NCBI RefSeq assembly: GCF_016082275.1
Contig: NZ_MOWM01000013.1
Coordinates: 1 to 64,000 of the forward strand
From: Variovorax sp. E3
Lineage (GTDB): Bacteria; Pseudomonadota; Gammaproteobacteria; Burkholderiales; Burkholderiaceae_C
Reading direction: 5' to 3'
DNA length: 64,000 nucleotides
The notes below the pieces were generated by a model. The model saw only the letters and a program-made list of their open reading frames with translations. It was not told where the DNA came from and did not search any database. This document shows, one piece after another, positions 1 to 11,207 of this stretch; position 1 is the first letter of the stretch; each line of letters starts with the position of its first letter. The position numbers and the translations under genes are program-made.

Positions 1-268
1 GACGGGCAGCCGGCGCGCGCGGCGGCGGCGGCGCGGCCACGGGCATTTCAGCCTCCATGCGCTCTTCGGCGGTCGGCACGTAGTCTTCTTGGGGCGGCTC
101 GGCTTCGGGCGCGGCCTGCACGGGTTCGGGCTCGGCTTGCACGACCTGCGGCGGCACGGGCCACCAGACCTTCACGCCCATTTCGTCGAGCATCGCGCGC
201 TGGCGCGCGCGAGCTTCAATGTCTGCACCGCGCTCATCGCAAGGCTCCCCAGGCGGTGCCTGTTTCAT
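1..268 (-). CDS. Uracil-DNA glycosylase-like protein, N-terminal part, cut by window edge
   Basis: An open frame starts at an ATG (266-268), overlaps the end of rimI by 35 bases and stays open to base 1. The visible 89 residues begin MKQAPPGEPCDERG and continue RQRAMLDEMGVKVWWP, then a Pro/Ala/Glu-rich linker. That opening resembles the N-terminal tail of the uracil-DNA glycosylase (family 4/5-like) genes that follow tsaB-rimI in Burkholderiales; such enzymes remove uracil from DNA. The catalytic domain lies outside the window, so the call rests on gene order and this short motif only. The overlap with rimI suggests translational coupling. Confidence 0.5.
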   Translation of the reverse strand, partial: MKQAPPGEPCDERGADIEARARQRAMLDEMGVKVWWPVPPQVVQAEPEPVQAAPEAEPPQEDYVPTAEERMEAEMPVAAPPPPRAPAAR

Positions 269-776
269 TCAATCGCAGGCTCATGACGACCGCGTCCTCG
301 CGCTTGCCGTCATGGGCCGGGTAGTAGCCCTTGCGCACGCCCACGCTGCGAAAACCGTGGCGCACGTAGATGTCGAGCGCGCGCTGGTTGCTCTGGCGCA
401 CCTCGAGCCACAGCCACTGCGCGCCTTCGCCGCGCGACCAGCCGCCCAGCGCCTCGAGCATGAGCGGCGCCCAGCCCTGGCGCTGGAAAGCCGGGGCCAC
501 GGTGATGTTCAGCAGGTGCACCTCGTCGACGCCCTTCATGGCGACGAAATAGCCGATGAGCGTTTCGCCCAGGCTGGTGACGGGCGACTCCACGCCCGGC
601 GCCACGCCGGGCGCCAGCAGGCACTGGCAGTGGTAGCCCACGGCCATCGAGTCGGTGAAGTTGGCGCGCGTCCAGGGGTGGCTGTAGGCCGTCTGCTCCA
701 CCGCGCAGACAGCGTCGATCCGCTCGATGGTGAGCGGTTCGAGGCGGGCTTCGACGGGCTGGAGGACGGCGCTCAT
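234..776 (-). CDS. rimI: Ribosomal protein S18 alanine N-acetyltransferase
   Basis: A 180-residue GNAT-fold acetyltransferase, the family that acetylates the N-terminal alanine of ribosomal protein S18 using acetyl-CoA. The acetyl-CoA loop reads QRQGWAPLMLEAL (about residues 98-110), preceded by the beta strand VHLLNITVAP and followed by WLEVRQSNQRALDIYVRHGF, which is typical RimI. The start ATG overlaps the stop of tsaB by four bases (ATGA), so the two are translationally coupled; tsaB-rimI pairing is common in proteobacteria. A short insertion rich in Pro/Gly/Val near residues 55-68 lengthens the N-terminal half compared with the roughly 150-residue enterobacterial protein. Confidence 0.9.
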   Translation of the reverse strand: MSAVLQPVEARLEPLTIERIDAVCAVEQTAYSHPWTRANFTDSMAVGYHCQCLLAPGVAPGVESPVTSLGETLIGYFVAMKGVDEVHLLNITVAPAFQRQGWAPLMLEALGGWSRGEGAQWLWLEVRQSNQRALDIYVRHGFRSVGVRKGYYPAHDGKREDAVVMSLRLNETGTAWGALR

Positions 777-1504
777 GCGGGGCTGGAAGGAACTGCTGCC
801 GCCGATGCGGCGGCCGCCTTGATGGCGGCGCGCTCTTCGGTGGTTTGCGCCACTTTATCGCGAACATAGAGCGGCCAGGCCTGCGCCGCGGGCACGGTGC
901 GACCGGCCGCCAGCAGCGCGGGCGCGAGCCGCAGCATGGCGGTGGCGGTGGGCAGGGCCTCGTGGCGGGCCTTGGCCTGCGGCAGGCGCGGGCCGTAGGC
1001 GGTGAAGGCGTTGCCGGCCAGCGCGAAGCCGGCGGGCACGTCCAGGTCGTCGGGCGACAGCAGCAGGGGCTCGTCGCCACCACCTGGCTGGGCAGGGCCG
1101 GGGCCGGCGGCGTCGAAGTCGTAGCGCGCGGCGTAGAGCTGGTCCATGCGGGCGTCGAGCACCGCCACCACCTGCCGCGCGCCGAAGGCATGGCGTGCCT
1201 CTTCGGCCACGGCCAGCAGGGTGTCGACCGGCAGCAGCGGCACATGCGCGCCGAAGGCCAGCCCCTGCGCCACCGAACATGCGGTGCGCAGGCCGGTGAA
1301 CGAGCCGGGGCCGCGCCCGAAGACGATGGCGTCGAGCTCGGCCAGCGCCAGCCCGGCCTCGCCCAGCAGTTGCTGAATCAGCGGGAGCAAGGTGGTCGAG
1401 GCCTGCGCGCCGCCCACGCCGCTGTGCGCGAGCAGGCGCTCGCCGTGCAGCACCGCGACCGACAGGTGCTCGGTGCTCGTGTCGAAGGCCAGCAGCTTAG
1501 ACAT
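773..1504 (-). CDS. tsaB: tRNA N6-threonylcarbamoyladenosine biosynthesis protein TsaB
   Basis: A 243-residue ASKHA-fold protein that partners TsaD (with TsaE) to transfer the threonylcarbamoyl group to A37 of ANN-decoding tRNAs. It starts MSKLLAFDTSTEHLSVAV, the usual phosphate-loop opening, and has the family motif GRGPGSFTGLR near residue 68. A frame-compatible ATG lies 24 bases upstream (1528), but the MSKLLAFDTST start fits the family. It is first in a coupled set with rimI and a DNA-repair gene. Another t6A gene, tsaC, lies about 5 kb away in this window. The C-terminal tail is Ala-rich and probably disordered. Confidence 0.9.
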   Translation of the reverse strand: MSKLLAFDTSTEHLSVAVLHGERLLAHSGVGGAQASTTLLPLIQQLLGEAGLALAELDAIVFGRGPGSFTGLRTACSVAQGLAFGAHVPLLPVDTLLAVAEEARHAFGARQVVAVLDARMDQLYAARYDFDAAGPGPAQPGGGDEPLLLSPDDLDVPAGFALAGNAFTAYGPRLPQAKARHEALPTATAMLRLAPALLAAGRTVPAAQAWPLYVRDKVAQTTEERAAIKAAAASAAAVPSSPA

Positions 1505-1615
1505 CGGCGGGACACCCCGGGGCCGCACCGGTGCCGGACGTGCGGAAAAAGAAACGGGGCGAAAGAGGCATCCCCCGATTATCGAGGGGCGGGCAATCCC
1601 GGTCGCTGCCCTGCG

Positions 1616-2383
1616 TTATCCCTGGTTATCGCTGCGCAGGATGGCCAGCCCCGTCTTGCGCAGCGGCGCCAGCGCCTGGGCCGGCGCGTCCGGCGACACC
1701 AGCAGCGTGGTGGCCGAGGCCAACGGGTTGACCACCCAGGCCGAGGCCGCGCCCAGCTTCTCGGACGAGACCAGCACCACCGTCTCGGCGGCCGCGGCCA
1801 TCAGCGCGCGCTTGATTTCGGCCTCTTCGAGGTCGCCCGTGGTCAGCCCCGCCTCGGCGTGCACCCCGGTGACGCCCATGAAATAGGTGTCGGCGTGGAT
1901 GCGGGAAATGGCCGCCATCGCCGCCGAACCCACGGCCACCAGCGAGTGCTTGAACAGCCGCCCGCCGATCAGCACCACCTCGATGTCGGCGTGCGACACC
2001 AGCTCCACCGCCACCGACGGGCTGTGCGTGACCACCGTGGCCCGCAGCGTGCGCGGCAGGTGGCGCGCGAGCTGCACGGCGGTGGTGCCGCCGTCGATGA
2101 ACACCACCTGCCCCGGCTTGACGAGGCGCGCGGCGGCGCGGCCGATGGCGACCTTTTCGGCGGAGGCCAGCTGCTGGCGTCCCGCGAAGTCGGCCTCGGC
2201 CGGCGCGAGCGGCAGCGCGCCGCCGTGCACGCGCTGCAGCAGGCCCTCGGCCGCCATCTCGCGCAGATCGCGGCGCAGCGTGTCTTCCGACAGGCCGAGT
2301 TCTTCGCTGAGCGCCTTGGCCACGACGTTGCCGTCGCGCTTCAGGACCGAGAGGATGTGTTGCTTGCGCTGGCGGGTGAGCAT
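1616..2383 (-). CDS. DeoR/GlpR-family transcriptional regulator
   Basis: A 255-residue protein with an N-terminal winged helix-turn-helix (residues 1-57; recognition helix around SEDTLRRDLREM) and a C-terminal DeoRC sugar-phosphate sensor domain containing the DGGTT phosphate-binding loop (about residue 95). Members repress sugar, polyol or nucleoside genes and are released by a phosphorylated intermediate. No sugar operon adjoins it; the neighbour across the divergent gap is a NudK-type Nudix hydrolase. The 80-base gap contains a 20-bp-spaced direct repeat that could be its operator. The specific effector cannot be told from sequence. Confidence 0.85.
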   Translation of the reverse strand: MLTRQRKQHILSVLKRDGNVVAKALSEELGLSEDTLRRDLREMAAEGLLQRVHGGALPLAPAEADFAGRQQLASAEKVAIGRAAARLVKPGQVVFIDGGTTAVQLARHLPRTLRATVVTHSPSVAVELVSHADIEVVLIGGRLFKHSLVAVGSAAMAAISRIHADTYFMGVTGVHAEAGLTTGDLEEAEIKRALMAAAAETVVLVSSEKLGAASAWVVNPLASATTLLVSPDAPAQALAPLRKTGLAILRSDNQG

Positions 2384-2412
2384 CGGCCGATGGTATCGGG
2401 CCTTGCCGTTGT

Positions 2413-2447
2413 TTGCACGAATTTTCTTGTTATTGCACGAATGTGCG
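2413..2447. promoter_or_regulatory. Direct repeat in the deoR/nudK divergent gap, candidate operator
   Basis: TTGCACGAAT occurs twice, at 2413-2422 and 2433-2442, exactly 20 bp apart (about two helical turns). The second copy is also part of the palindrome GCAC-GAAT-GTGC (2436-2447). Repeats on the same helix face between a DeoR gene and its divergent neighbour are what an oligomeric DeoR regulator would bind. This is inference from position and symmetry. Confidence 0.45.
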
Positions 2448-2463
2448 CATATGCTCGCCGCCC

Positions 2464-3057
2464 ATGACCCTTCAAGACCGCGTCCGGGTGCACGAAGTCA
2501 CCCTGCTTTCCGACAACTGGTACACCCTGCGCACCACGGCCTTCGACTGGCGGCGCAACGACGGCCAGTGGCAACGCATGCACCGCGAAACCTACGACCG
2601 CGGCAACGGCGCCACGCTGCTGCCGTACAACCTCGCGCGGCGCACGGTGCTGCTGGTGCGCCAGTTCCGCTACCCGGCCTTCGTGAACGGACACGACGAA
2701 CTGCTGATCGAGGCGGCCGCCGGCCTGCTCGACGACGCGGCGCCCGAGGAACGCATCCGCGCCGAGGTCGAGGAAGAGCTGGGCTTGCGGCTGGGCGAAG
2801 TGCGCAAGATCTTCGAATGCTTCATGAGCCCGGGCTCGGTGACCGAGAAGCTGCACTTCTTCGTCGCGCCCTACGAGCCGTCGATGCGCGTCGGCGCGGG
2901 CGGCGGGCTGGCGGAAGAGGGCGAGGACATCGAGGTGCTGGAACTGGGCATCGACGAGACGCTGGCGATGGTGGCCGACGGCCGCATCCAGGACGCCAAG
3001 ACGGTGATGCTGCTGTATCACGCGCGCTTGCACCTGTTCGGCGGGGCCGGCCTATGA
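2464..3057 (+). CDS. NudK/YffH-type Nudix hydrolase (GDP-mannose or ADP-ribose pyrophosphatase)
   Basis: A 197-residue Nudix hydrolase. The Nudix box lies around residues 82-104 (GLLDDAAPEERIRAEVEEEL then GL) and shares the spacing of Escherichia coli NudK, including a non-Arg residue (Ala here, Lys in NudK) at the usual R of the REUXEE core; the metal-binding glutamates EVEEE are kept. The family hydrolyses nucleoside-diphosphate sugars such as GDP-mannose to GMP and sugar phosphate. Start chosen at the ATG after a GC-rich leader; the frame extends upstream to a TTG at 2413, but that stretch overlaps the repeat element. It is transcribed divergently from the DeoR gene, and the repair gene follows 30 bases downstream. 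Confidence 0.8.
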   Translation: MTLQDRVRVHEVTLLSDNWYTLRTTAFDWRRNDGQWQRMHRETYDRGNGATLLPYNLARRTVLLVRQFRYPAFVNGHDELLIEAAAGLLDDAAPEERIRAEVEEELGLRLGEVRKIFECFMSPGSVTEKLHFFVAPYEPSMRVGAGGGLAEEGEDIEVLELGIDETLAMVADGRIQDAKTVMLLYHARLHLFGGAGL

Positions 3058-3087
3058 TTTGTTCGCCCACCGCTTCGGAGCCCTTGC

Positions 3088-3669
3088 ATGCACCCCGCCG
3101 CCTCCCACAGCTACGCCGTCTTGCGCACCGTGGGCGGCTTCTGCGCCATTGCCTGGAACGGCGTGGGCATCACGCGCTTCGTGCTGCAGTCAGAGAGCGC
3201 CGAGGCGGCTGACCGGAACCTGCGGCGCCGGCTGCCCCTGGCAACGCCCGGCACGCCGACACCCGAAGTGGCTGAAGCGATCGCCGCCGCGCAGCGCTAC
3301 TTCGCGGGCGAGCCCGTCGACTTCTCCGCCTTCACGCTCGACCTGCGCGAGCAGGACGCGTTCTTTGCAAAGGTCTACGTTGCGGCGCGCAAGCTCGGCT
3401 GGGGCGACACCACCACCTACGGCACGCTCGCCAAGGAACTGGGCGAAGGCCCAGAGGCCGCGCGCGACGTCGGCCAGGCCATGGCGCGCAACCCGGTGTC
3501 GCTGATCATTCCCTGCCACCGCGTGCTCGCGGCCGGCGGCAAGCTGGGCGGCTTTTCGGCGCCGGGCGGGCCGGCCGTGAAGATCCACATGCTCGAACTC
3601 GAAGGCATGCACTTCGACGCGCAACTCTCGCAGGACACCCCCGACCCGCAGGCCTCGTTCGGCTTCTGA
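3088..3669 (+). CDS. ogt: Methylated-DNA--[protein]-cysteine S-methyltransferase
   Basis: A 193-residue suicide repair protein that moves the alkyl group of O6-alkylguanine in DNA onto its own cysteine. The active-site motif IIPCHRV is intact with Cys143, and the helix-turn-helix and Arg-finger region AARDVGQAMARNP precedes it. The N-terminal ribonuclease-H-like domain (about residues 10-95) is degenerate, as usual for Ogt rather than the longer Ada protein. It lies 30 bases after the Nudix gene and probably shares its transcript. The C-terminal tail after residue 170 is unconserved. Confidence 0.9.
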   Translation: MHPAASHSYAVLRTVGGFCAIAWNGVGITRFVLQSESAEAADRNLRRRLPLATPGTPTPEVAEAIAAAQRYFAGEPVDFSAFTLDLREQDAFFAKVYVAARKLGWGDTTTYGTLAKELGEGPEAARDVGQAMARNPVSLIIPCHRVLAAGGKLGGFSAPGGPAVKIHMLELEGMHFDAQLSQDTPDPQASFGF

Positions 3670-3709
3670 GGAAGAAGCCCCGGCCGCACCGCGTCGGGAT
3701 AATGGGCGC

Positions 3710-5150
3710 ATGCCTTTTGCCGCACGCACGACCCTTCGCCTCCCCCCCCGCGCCGCCGGCGCCCTGATGACCCTCGCGATGCTGGCCCCGGCCGGCGCCC
3801 TCGCCCAGCAAGCCCTTCCGACCCAGGTCGATGCCGCCCTCGCCCGCGCCAAGGTGCCGCGCGAAGCCGTGACCATGCTGGTGGCCGATGCCGACGGCGT
3901 GCGCCCGCCGCGCCTGGCCTGGCGCACGCAGGTGCCGGTGAACCCGGCGTCGATCATGAAGCTGGTGACCACCTACGCCGCGCTCGACCTGCTCGGCCCG
4001 GCCTACAACTGGACCACCCCGGTCTACACCGACGGCACGGTGAACAACGGCGTGCTGAACGGCAACCTCTACATCAAGGGACAGGGCGACCCCAAGCTGG
4101 TGCTGGAGCGCATGTGGCTGCTGCTGCGCCACGTGCAGGGGCTGGGCATCACCACCGTGAGCGGCGACATCATCGTGGACCGCAGCGCCTTCGAGAACAC
4201 GGTCGAGGGCGACCCGGCCGCCTTCGACGGCGAGCCGCTGCGCCCCTACAACGCCTCGCCCGACGCGCTGCTGGTCAACTTCAAGTCGGTCAACATGAGC
4301 TTCGCGCCCGACCGCACGGGCCAGATCGCGCGCGTGAACTACGAGCCCCCGCTGGCCAGCGTGGCCATGCCGGCCACGGTGCCGCTGGTGCCCGGCGAAT
4401 GCGGCGACTGGCGCACCACGCTGCGCGCTGACTTCAGCGACGTGAACCGCATCCGCTTCAACGGCGGCTTCCCCACCGGCTGCGGCGAGAAGAGCTGGGC
4501 CGTGGCCTACGCCGACCCGCGCACCTACAGCCTGCGCGCCATCGGCGGCATGTGGGCCGAGATGGGCGGGCGCGTGGGCGGGCAGATGCGCGAAGGGCGC
4601 GTGCCGGCGGGGCTGAAGCCGGCCTCGAGTTCGAGTCGCCGCCGCTGGCCGAGGTGGTGCGCGACATCAACAAGTACAGCAACAACGTGATGGCGCAGCA
4701 GCTGTTCCTCACCATCGGGCTCACGCAGAAGAACCGCGGCACCTTCGAGCCTCGCGCACCGCGCTGGGCCAGTGGTGGCGCGAGCGCATCGGCACGGGCG
4801 AGGCGCCGCCGGTGTTCGAGAATGGCTCGGGCCTGTCGCGCGACGAGCGCATCAGCGCGGCGGCGCTGGGCAAGATGCTGCAGGTGGCGTGGCGCTCGCC
4901 GGTGATGCCGGAGCTGGTGTCGTCGCTGCCCTCGATGGGCGTGGACGGCACGCTGAAGAAGCGCACGCTGCGCTCGGGCGGCTCGGCCCACCTGAAGACC
5001 GGCACGCTGCGCGATGCGTCGGGCGTGGCCGGCTTCGTCGACGGCGCGAGCGGCCGGCGCTACGTGCTGGTGGCCATCGCCAACGCCGAGAACGCCGGGG
5101 CTGCGCGCGCCGCCTTCGACGCGCTGGTCGACTGGGCCTCGCAGGACTGA
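3710..5150 (+). CDS. dacB: D-alanyl-D-alanine carboxypeptidase/endopeptidase, PBP4 type (two apparent frameshifts)
   Basis: A periplasmic class C penicillin-binding protein that trims or cleaves peptidoglycan peptide cross-links. Signal peptide residues 1-32 (cleavage after ALA). All three active-site motifs are present: SIMK (Ser81), SNN in KYSNNVMAQQ, and KTG in HLKTGTL near the end. The reading frame breaks twice, near 4619 (LKP|GLEFESPP) and near 4749 (RGTFE|ASRTALGQWW). Each break is repaired by adding one base (CCC and GG runs), giving about 480 residues of normal PBP4 layout. Given sixteen genes in this window with the same one-base loss, consensus error is more likely than a dead gene. 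If the breaks were real, the protein would lose the SNN and KTG motifs. Confidence 0.85.
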
Positions 5151-5312
5151 ACCTGCGCTGCGCCGGCCGCCACGGCCGGTGTACTGAAAACTCTACCGGG
5201 GTGCGCCGCTTGCGCGCTGCCCCGCCCCCTGCGCAAAATCGCGGCGGGTCATGCGAACGACCGTTCGTTTCGGCCCTCCGGCACGACAACATCCACGCAG
5301 GAGACATACCCC

Positions 5313-6892
5313 ATGAAAAGACCGTTGCACATTCCGGCGCCGCGCTCGCACTCGCGGGCGCCACGCTGCTGTTGACCGCCTGCGGCGGGGGCGGGGACGG
5401 CGGGGGCATCGGCTTCGGCGGGCTGCTGCCCGGTGGCGGCGGCGGCGACACCGGCCGGGGCTCGGTCGTCTCCGGCCCGCCCGCGCAGACGGCCAACCTG
5501 ACGGCCGCGCAGTTCACGAGCAGCCTGCAGGCCAGCGACCAGGGCAAGGCACTGTTGCAGGTGGCGGGCACGCCCAAGTGCGGCATCGACCTGCGCGCCC
5601 TCGAATACCGCACCATCGGCGGCAAGAACGAAGCCACCAACGCCACCGCCGCGATCATGGTGCCCACGGGCAGCGACGCGGCCTGCAGCGGCCAGCGCCC
5701 GGTGGTGCTGTATGCGCACGGCACCACGCCCGCGCGCAACTACAACCTGGCCAAGTGGACCGACACCACCCAGCCGGCCGCCGGCGAGGGCCTGATGATC
5801 GCGGCCATGTTCGCGGCGCAGGGCTTCATCGTGGTGGCGCCCAACTACGCGGGCTACGACAAGTCGACGCTGCCCTACCACCCGTATCTCAACGGCGACC
5901 AGCAGGGCAAGGACATGGTCGACGCGCTCACGGCGGCACGCAAGACCTTCGGCGACATCGGCGCCAACGACGCGGGTTCGCTGCTGATCACCGGCTATTC
6001 GCAGGGCGGCTACGTCGCGATGGCGGCGCACCGCGAGATGCAGGCCACGGGCAAGGCGGTGACGGCGTCGGCGCCGCTGTCGGCGCCCTCGGCCATCAGC
6101 CTGCTGACCGACTACACCTTCGAGGGCTGGCCGGCGCTGGGCGCGACGCTCTTCGTGCCGCTGCTGTCGACCAGCTGGCAGCAGCAGTTCGGCAACGTCT
6201 ACAACGCCACCACCGACGTCTACGAGAACCAGTACGCCACCGGCATCGACACCCTGCTGCCGAGCACGACGCCCATCGCCACGCTGTTCCAGACGGGCAA
6301 GCTGCCGCAGCTGGCGCTGTTCCCGGCCGACGCGGTGCCGGGCCCGCTGAACTCGCAGTTGGCGATCTTCTACGGCGCCAACAACCTGATCCGCCAGAGC
6401 TACCTGACGCAGGCGGCGAGCGACATCCAGTCGAACCCCTGCACCGGCAATGCGCTACCCGCCACCCCGGCTTCGGTGGGCACGGCCAACCCGCTGGACT
6501 GCAAGCCGACCACGGGCTTTCGCAAGGCGGCGCTGGCGAACGACCTGCGCAACTGGGTGCCGGCCAAGCCGATGCTGATGTGCGGCGGCGCCAACGACCC
6601 GACGGTGAACTTCGTCAGCACCCGCGCCACCGCCGGCTACTTCCGCGCCAAGGGCATGCCCGCCGCCGCGCTGACGGTGGTCGACCTGGAGGATTCGGCC
6701 GCGACCGACGCCTACGCCACGGCGCGTGCCGGCTTCGCGCAGGCCAAGAGCCTGCTGGCGCAGAACACCCCGGGCAGCGCGACCGACAAGGCCACGGCCG
6801 TGACCCAGGCCTACCACGGCGGGCTGGCGCCGCCGTTCTGCCTGGCCTCGGCCCGCGGCTTCTTCCAGGGCGTGCTGGCGGCCGGCAGCTGA
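5313..6892 (+). CDS. Lipase-like alpha/beta-hydrolase lipoprotein (apparent frameshift at codon 3)
   Basis: A secreted lipoprotein of 526 residues once one base is restored. The ATG at 5313 is followed by AAAAG; a fifth A gives MKKTVAHSGAALALAGATLL and the lipobox LTAC, then a Gly-rich spacer. Downstream is an alpha/beta hydrolase resembling secretory lipases: nucleophile elbow GYSQGG (Ser230), likely acid in GGANDPTVNF, likely His in AYHGGLAPPFC. Several Cys pairs suggest disulfides. The ribosome-binding site CAGGAG sits 9 bases before the ATG. Family members act on triacylglycerols or other esters; the substrate here is unknown. The long frame continues upstream of 5313 without a plausible start, which supports the missing-A explanation. 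Confidence 0.75.
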
Positions 6893-6898
6893 GCGAGA

Positions 6899-9082
<2,184 letters not shown>

Positions 9083-9086
<4 letters not shown>

Positions 9087-9634
9087 AGGGCACCTCCGCC
9101 TTGCGGCGAGAAAGGGGACACCGAAGGTGCCTCGCCGGCGGGGGCCGGGGGCAGGGTCATGGCTTCGGCGGCGGCGGTCTGGGTCGTGCGGAAGGCGTCG
9201 AGCTTCGCGCGCAGCGCCGGGTCGTTCACCGCCAGCATCGACACCGCGAACAGCGCCGCGTTGGCCGCGCCGGCATTGCCGATGGCGAAGGTGGCCACGG
9301 GCACGCCCTTGGGCATCTGCACGATGCTGTAGAGCGAATCGACGCCCTGCAGGTGGCGGCTGGCCACCGGCACGCCGAGCACCGGCACCGTGGTTTTGGA
9401 CGCCAGCATGCCCGGCAGATGCGCCGCGCCGCCCGCGCCGGCGATGATCGCGGCGAGGCCGCGCCCGGCGGCACTTTCGGCATACGCAAAGAGCGCATCG
9501 GGCATGCGGTGGGCCGAGACCACCTTTGCTTCGTGGCTGATTCCGAATTGCTGGAGAATCTCGACCGCGTTGCGCATCGTCTCCCAATCGGAGCTCGAGC
9601 CCATCACTACACCGACCTGAATGGTTTCGTTCAT
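9083..9634 (-). CDS. purE: N5-carboxyaminoimidazole ribonucleotide mutase
   Basis: A 183-residue class I PurE that moves the carboxyl group of N5-CAIR to C4 of the ring, giving CAIR. The motif [14 protein letters not shown] at residues 7-20, SAHRMPD and [12 protein letters not shown] form the phosphate and carboxylate site. The last 20 residues are Pro/Ser-rich and extend past the catalytic core. The start ATG is 36 bases from the divergently transcribed thioredoxin gene, so the promoters must lie in or beside this small gap. purE, purK and tsaC overlap successively and form one transcription unit. Confidence 0.93.
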
Positions 9635-9670
9635 GGTTTCAATTTTACGTTTCACCCTCAGTTGGTTCCG

Positions 9671-10591
9671 ATGATCGACATCACTCTCGAAAATTTCCAG
9701 GCCGAACTGATCGAAGGCTCCGTTGCCACGCCGGTGCTGCTGGACATCTGGGCCGAATGGTGCGGCCCCTGCAAACAGCTCGGCCCGGTGCTCGAAAAGC
9801 TCGAGGTCGAGTACGCCGGCCGCTTCACGCTGGCCAAGCTCGACGCCGACAAGGTGCCGCAGATTTCGTCGCAGCTGTCCGAGATGTTCGGCGTGCGCAG
9901 CATCCCGTTCTGCGTGATGTTCAAGGACGGCCAGCCGGTCGACGGCTTCGTGGGCGCCATTCCGGCCGACAAGATCCGCGAGTTCCTCGACAAGCACGTG
10001 CCCGGCGCCGACGAGGCCGAGGCGGCCTCGGAAGAAGCCGCCGCACAAGAGGCGCTGGCCGAGGGCGACACCCAGGGCGCGCTCGAGAAGCTGCAGCATG
10101 CCGTGGCCACCGACCCCGCCAACGACGACGCCCGCTTCGACTACATCAAGCTGCTGCTGCAGGAAGGCCGCCACGACGACGCCAAGGTCGCCTTTGCCCC
10201 GGTGATCGCCAAGACCACGCTGGTGCGCCGCTTCGACGCGCTGCAGCGCTGGATGGATGCTATCGATTTCGCAGCACCACCCACCGGCGCCGCGCCGGCC
10301 ATCGCCGATTTCGACGCCAAGATCACCGCCAACAAGCGCGACTTCGACGCCCGCTTCGCCCGCGCCCGCCTGCTGATGGCCGCCCAGCGCTGGACCGACG
10401 CGATGGACGAGCTGCTCGACATCCTGATGCGCGACAAGACCTGGAGCGAAGACCTCGCCCGCAAGACCTACATCGCGATCCTCGACCTGATCGAGCCGCC
10501 GAAGGTCAAGGTGGCCGACGGGCAGATCCCGCCGGACGATCCGGTGGTGGCCACCTACCGCCGCCGCCTGAGCAGCGTGGTGCTGAGCTGA
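9671..10591 (+). CDS. Thioredoxin-TPR fusion protein, CnoX/YbbN-like
   Basis: A 306-residue cytoplasmic protein. Residues 1-110 form a thioredoxin domain with an intact redox centre WCGPC (Cys31, Cys34); residues 125-300 are helical with tetratricopeptide-like repeats ([20 protein letters not shown] and similar). This matches the YbbN/CnoX family, chaperone-redoxins that protect and deliver clients to GroEL and DnaK. Enterobacterial YbbN has SXXC at the active site, whereas this protein keeps CXXC, so it should be redox-active. It is transcribed divergently from purE and ends before a strong terminator. Confidence 0.85.
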   Translation: MIDITLENFQAELIEGSVATPVLLDIWAEWCGPCKQLGPVLEKLEVEYAGRFTLAKLDADKVPQISSQLSEMFGVRSIPFCVMFKDGQPVDGFVGAIPADKIREFLDKHVPGADEAEAASEEAAAQEALAEGDTQGALEKLQHAVATDPANDDARFDYIKLLLQEGRHDDAKVAFAPVIAKTTLVRRFDALQRWMDAIDFAAPPTGAAPAIADFDAKITANKRDFDARFARARLLMAAQRWTDAMDELLDILMRDKTWSEDLARKTYIAILDLIEPPKVKVADGQIPPDDPVVATYRRRLSSVVLS

Positions 10592-10609
10592 CCCCCGGCA
10601 ACCCCATCC

Positions 10610-10632
10610 AGCGACCTTCGGGTCGCTTTTTT
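10610..10632 (+). terminator. Rho-independent terminator after the CnoX-like gene
   Basis: A perfect 7-bp stem AGCGACC / GGTCGCT with a stable TTCG tetraloop (10617-10620) is followed by six T residues (10627-10632). It lies 19 bases past the stop codon. Confidence 0.9.
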
Positions 10633-10733
10633 CATGCCCCGTCGCCGGGCGGGGTGGCATTGGCGAGGCAGGCGCCGTCGCATACGATCACGCCCGATTC
10701 AACTTGTTGCAGATTTGAAAAGGAAGACCGGCC

Positions 10734-11186
10734 ATGCGCTCACTCGCCCGCCTCACCCGCCGCATGGCGCTCCCCGTCCTTGCGGCGGCGGCACTGTCGA
10801 CTGCCTTGAGCGGTTGCGGGAGCGGCATCAGCCTCGACGAGCCGATCGAAGGGCCCACCTGGCGCCTCGTGCAACTGGGCACCGAGCCCCTGCCGCCGGA
10901 CAACGGCGCGCAGATCCAGTTCGACCGCTCCAGCAGCCGGGTCAGCGGCTCGGGCGGCTGCAACCGCATTTCGGGCACGTTCACGCGCGCGGGCGTCTCG
11001 CTGAAGCTCGGCCAGCTGGCCTCGACCCGCATGGCCTGCCTCGACCCGACGCGCGGTGCCAACGAGGCGCAGTTCATCTCGGCGCTGCAGAGCACGTCGA
11101 GCTACAGCCTCGCCGGCCCCGGCCGCCTGGCGCTGCTGGACGCAGGCGGACGGACCGTGGCGCTGCTGAGTTCCAGCGGGCGCTGA
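10734..11186 (+). CDS. META-domain (HslJ-like) lipoprotein
   Basis: A 150-residue predicted outer-membrane or periplasmic lipoprotein: basic N-terminus, hydrophobic segment 11-26 and lipobox LSGC (Cys28). The rest is one META domain: GPTWRLVQLGTEPLP, then GGCNRISGTFTRAG and ASTRMACLD, the latter two carrying the conserved cysteines. HslJ in E. coli is linked to heat and novobiocin tolerance, but the molecular role of META domains is unclear. It stands alone between a terminator and the converging purC gene. The preceding AAAAGGAAGA is a plausible ribosome-binding site. Confidence 0.85.
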   Translation: MRSLARLTRRMALPVLAAAALSTALSGCGSGISLDEPIEGPTWRLVQLGTEPLPPDNGAQIQFDRSSSRVSGSGGCNRISGTFTRAGVSLKLGQLASTRMACLDPTRGANEAQFISALQSTSSYSLAGPGRLALLDAGGRTVALLSSSGR

Positions 11187-11207
11187 AAAAGAAGGAAAAA
11201 GCCGCGA

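Noticed and set aside
4617-4760. Programmed ribosomal frameshifting as explanation of the dacB and other breaks
   Set aside because: Sites lack a slippery heptamer with downstream structure and occur in unrelated gene families that never use frameshifting; the uniform one-base loss fits sequencing error better.
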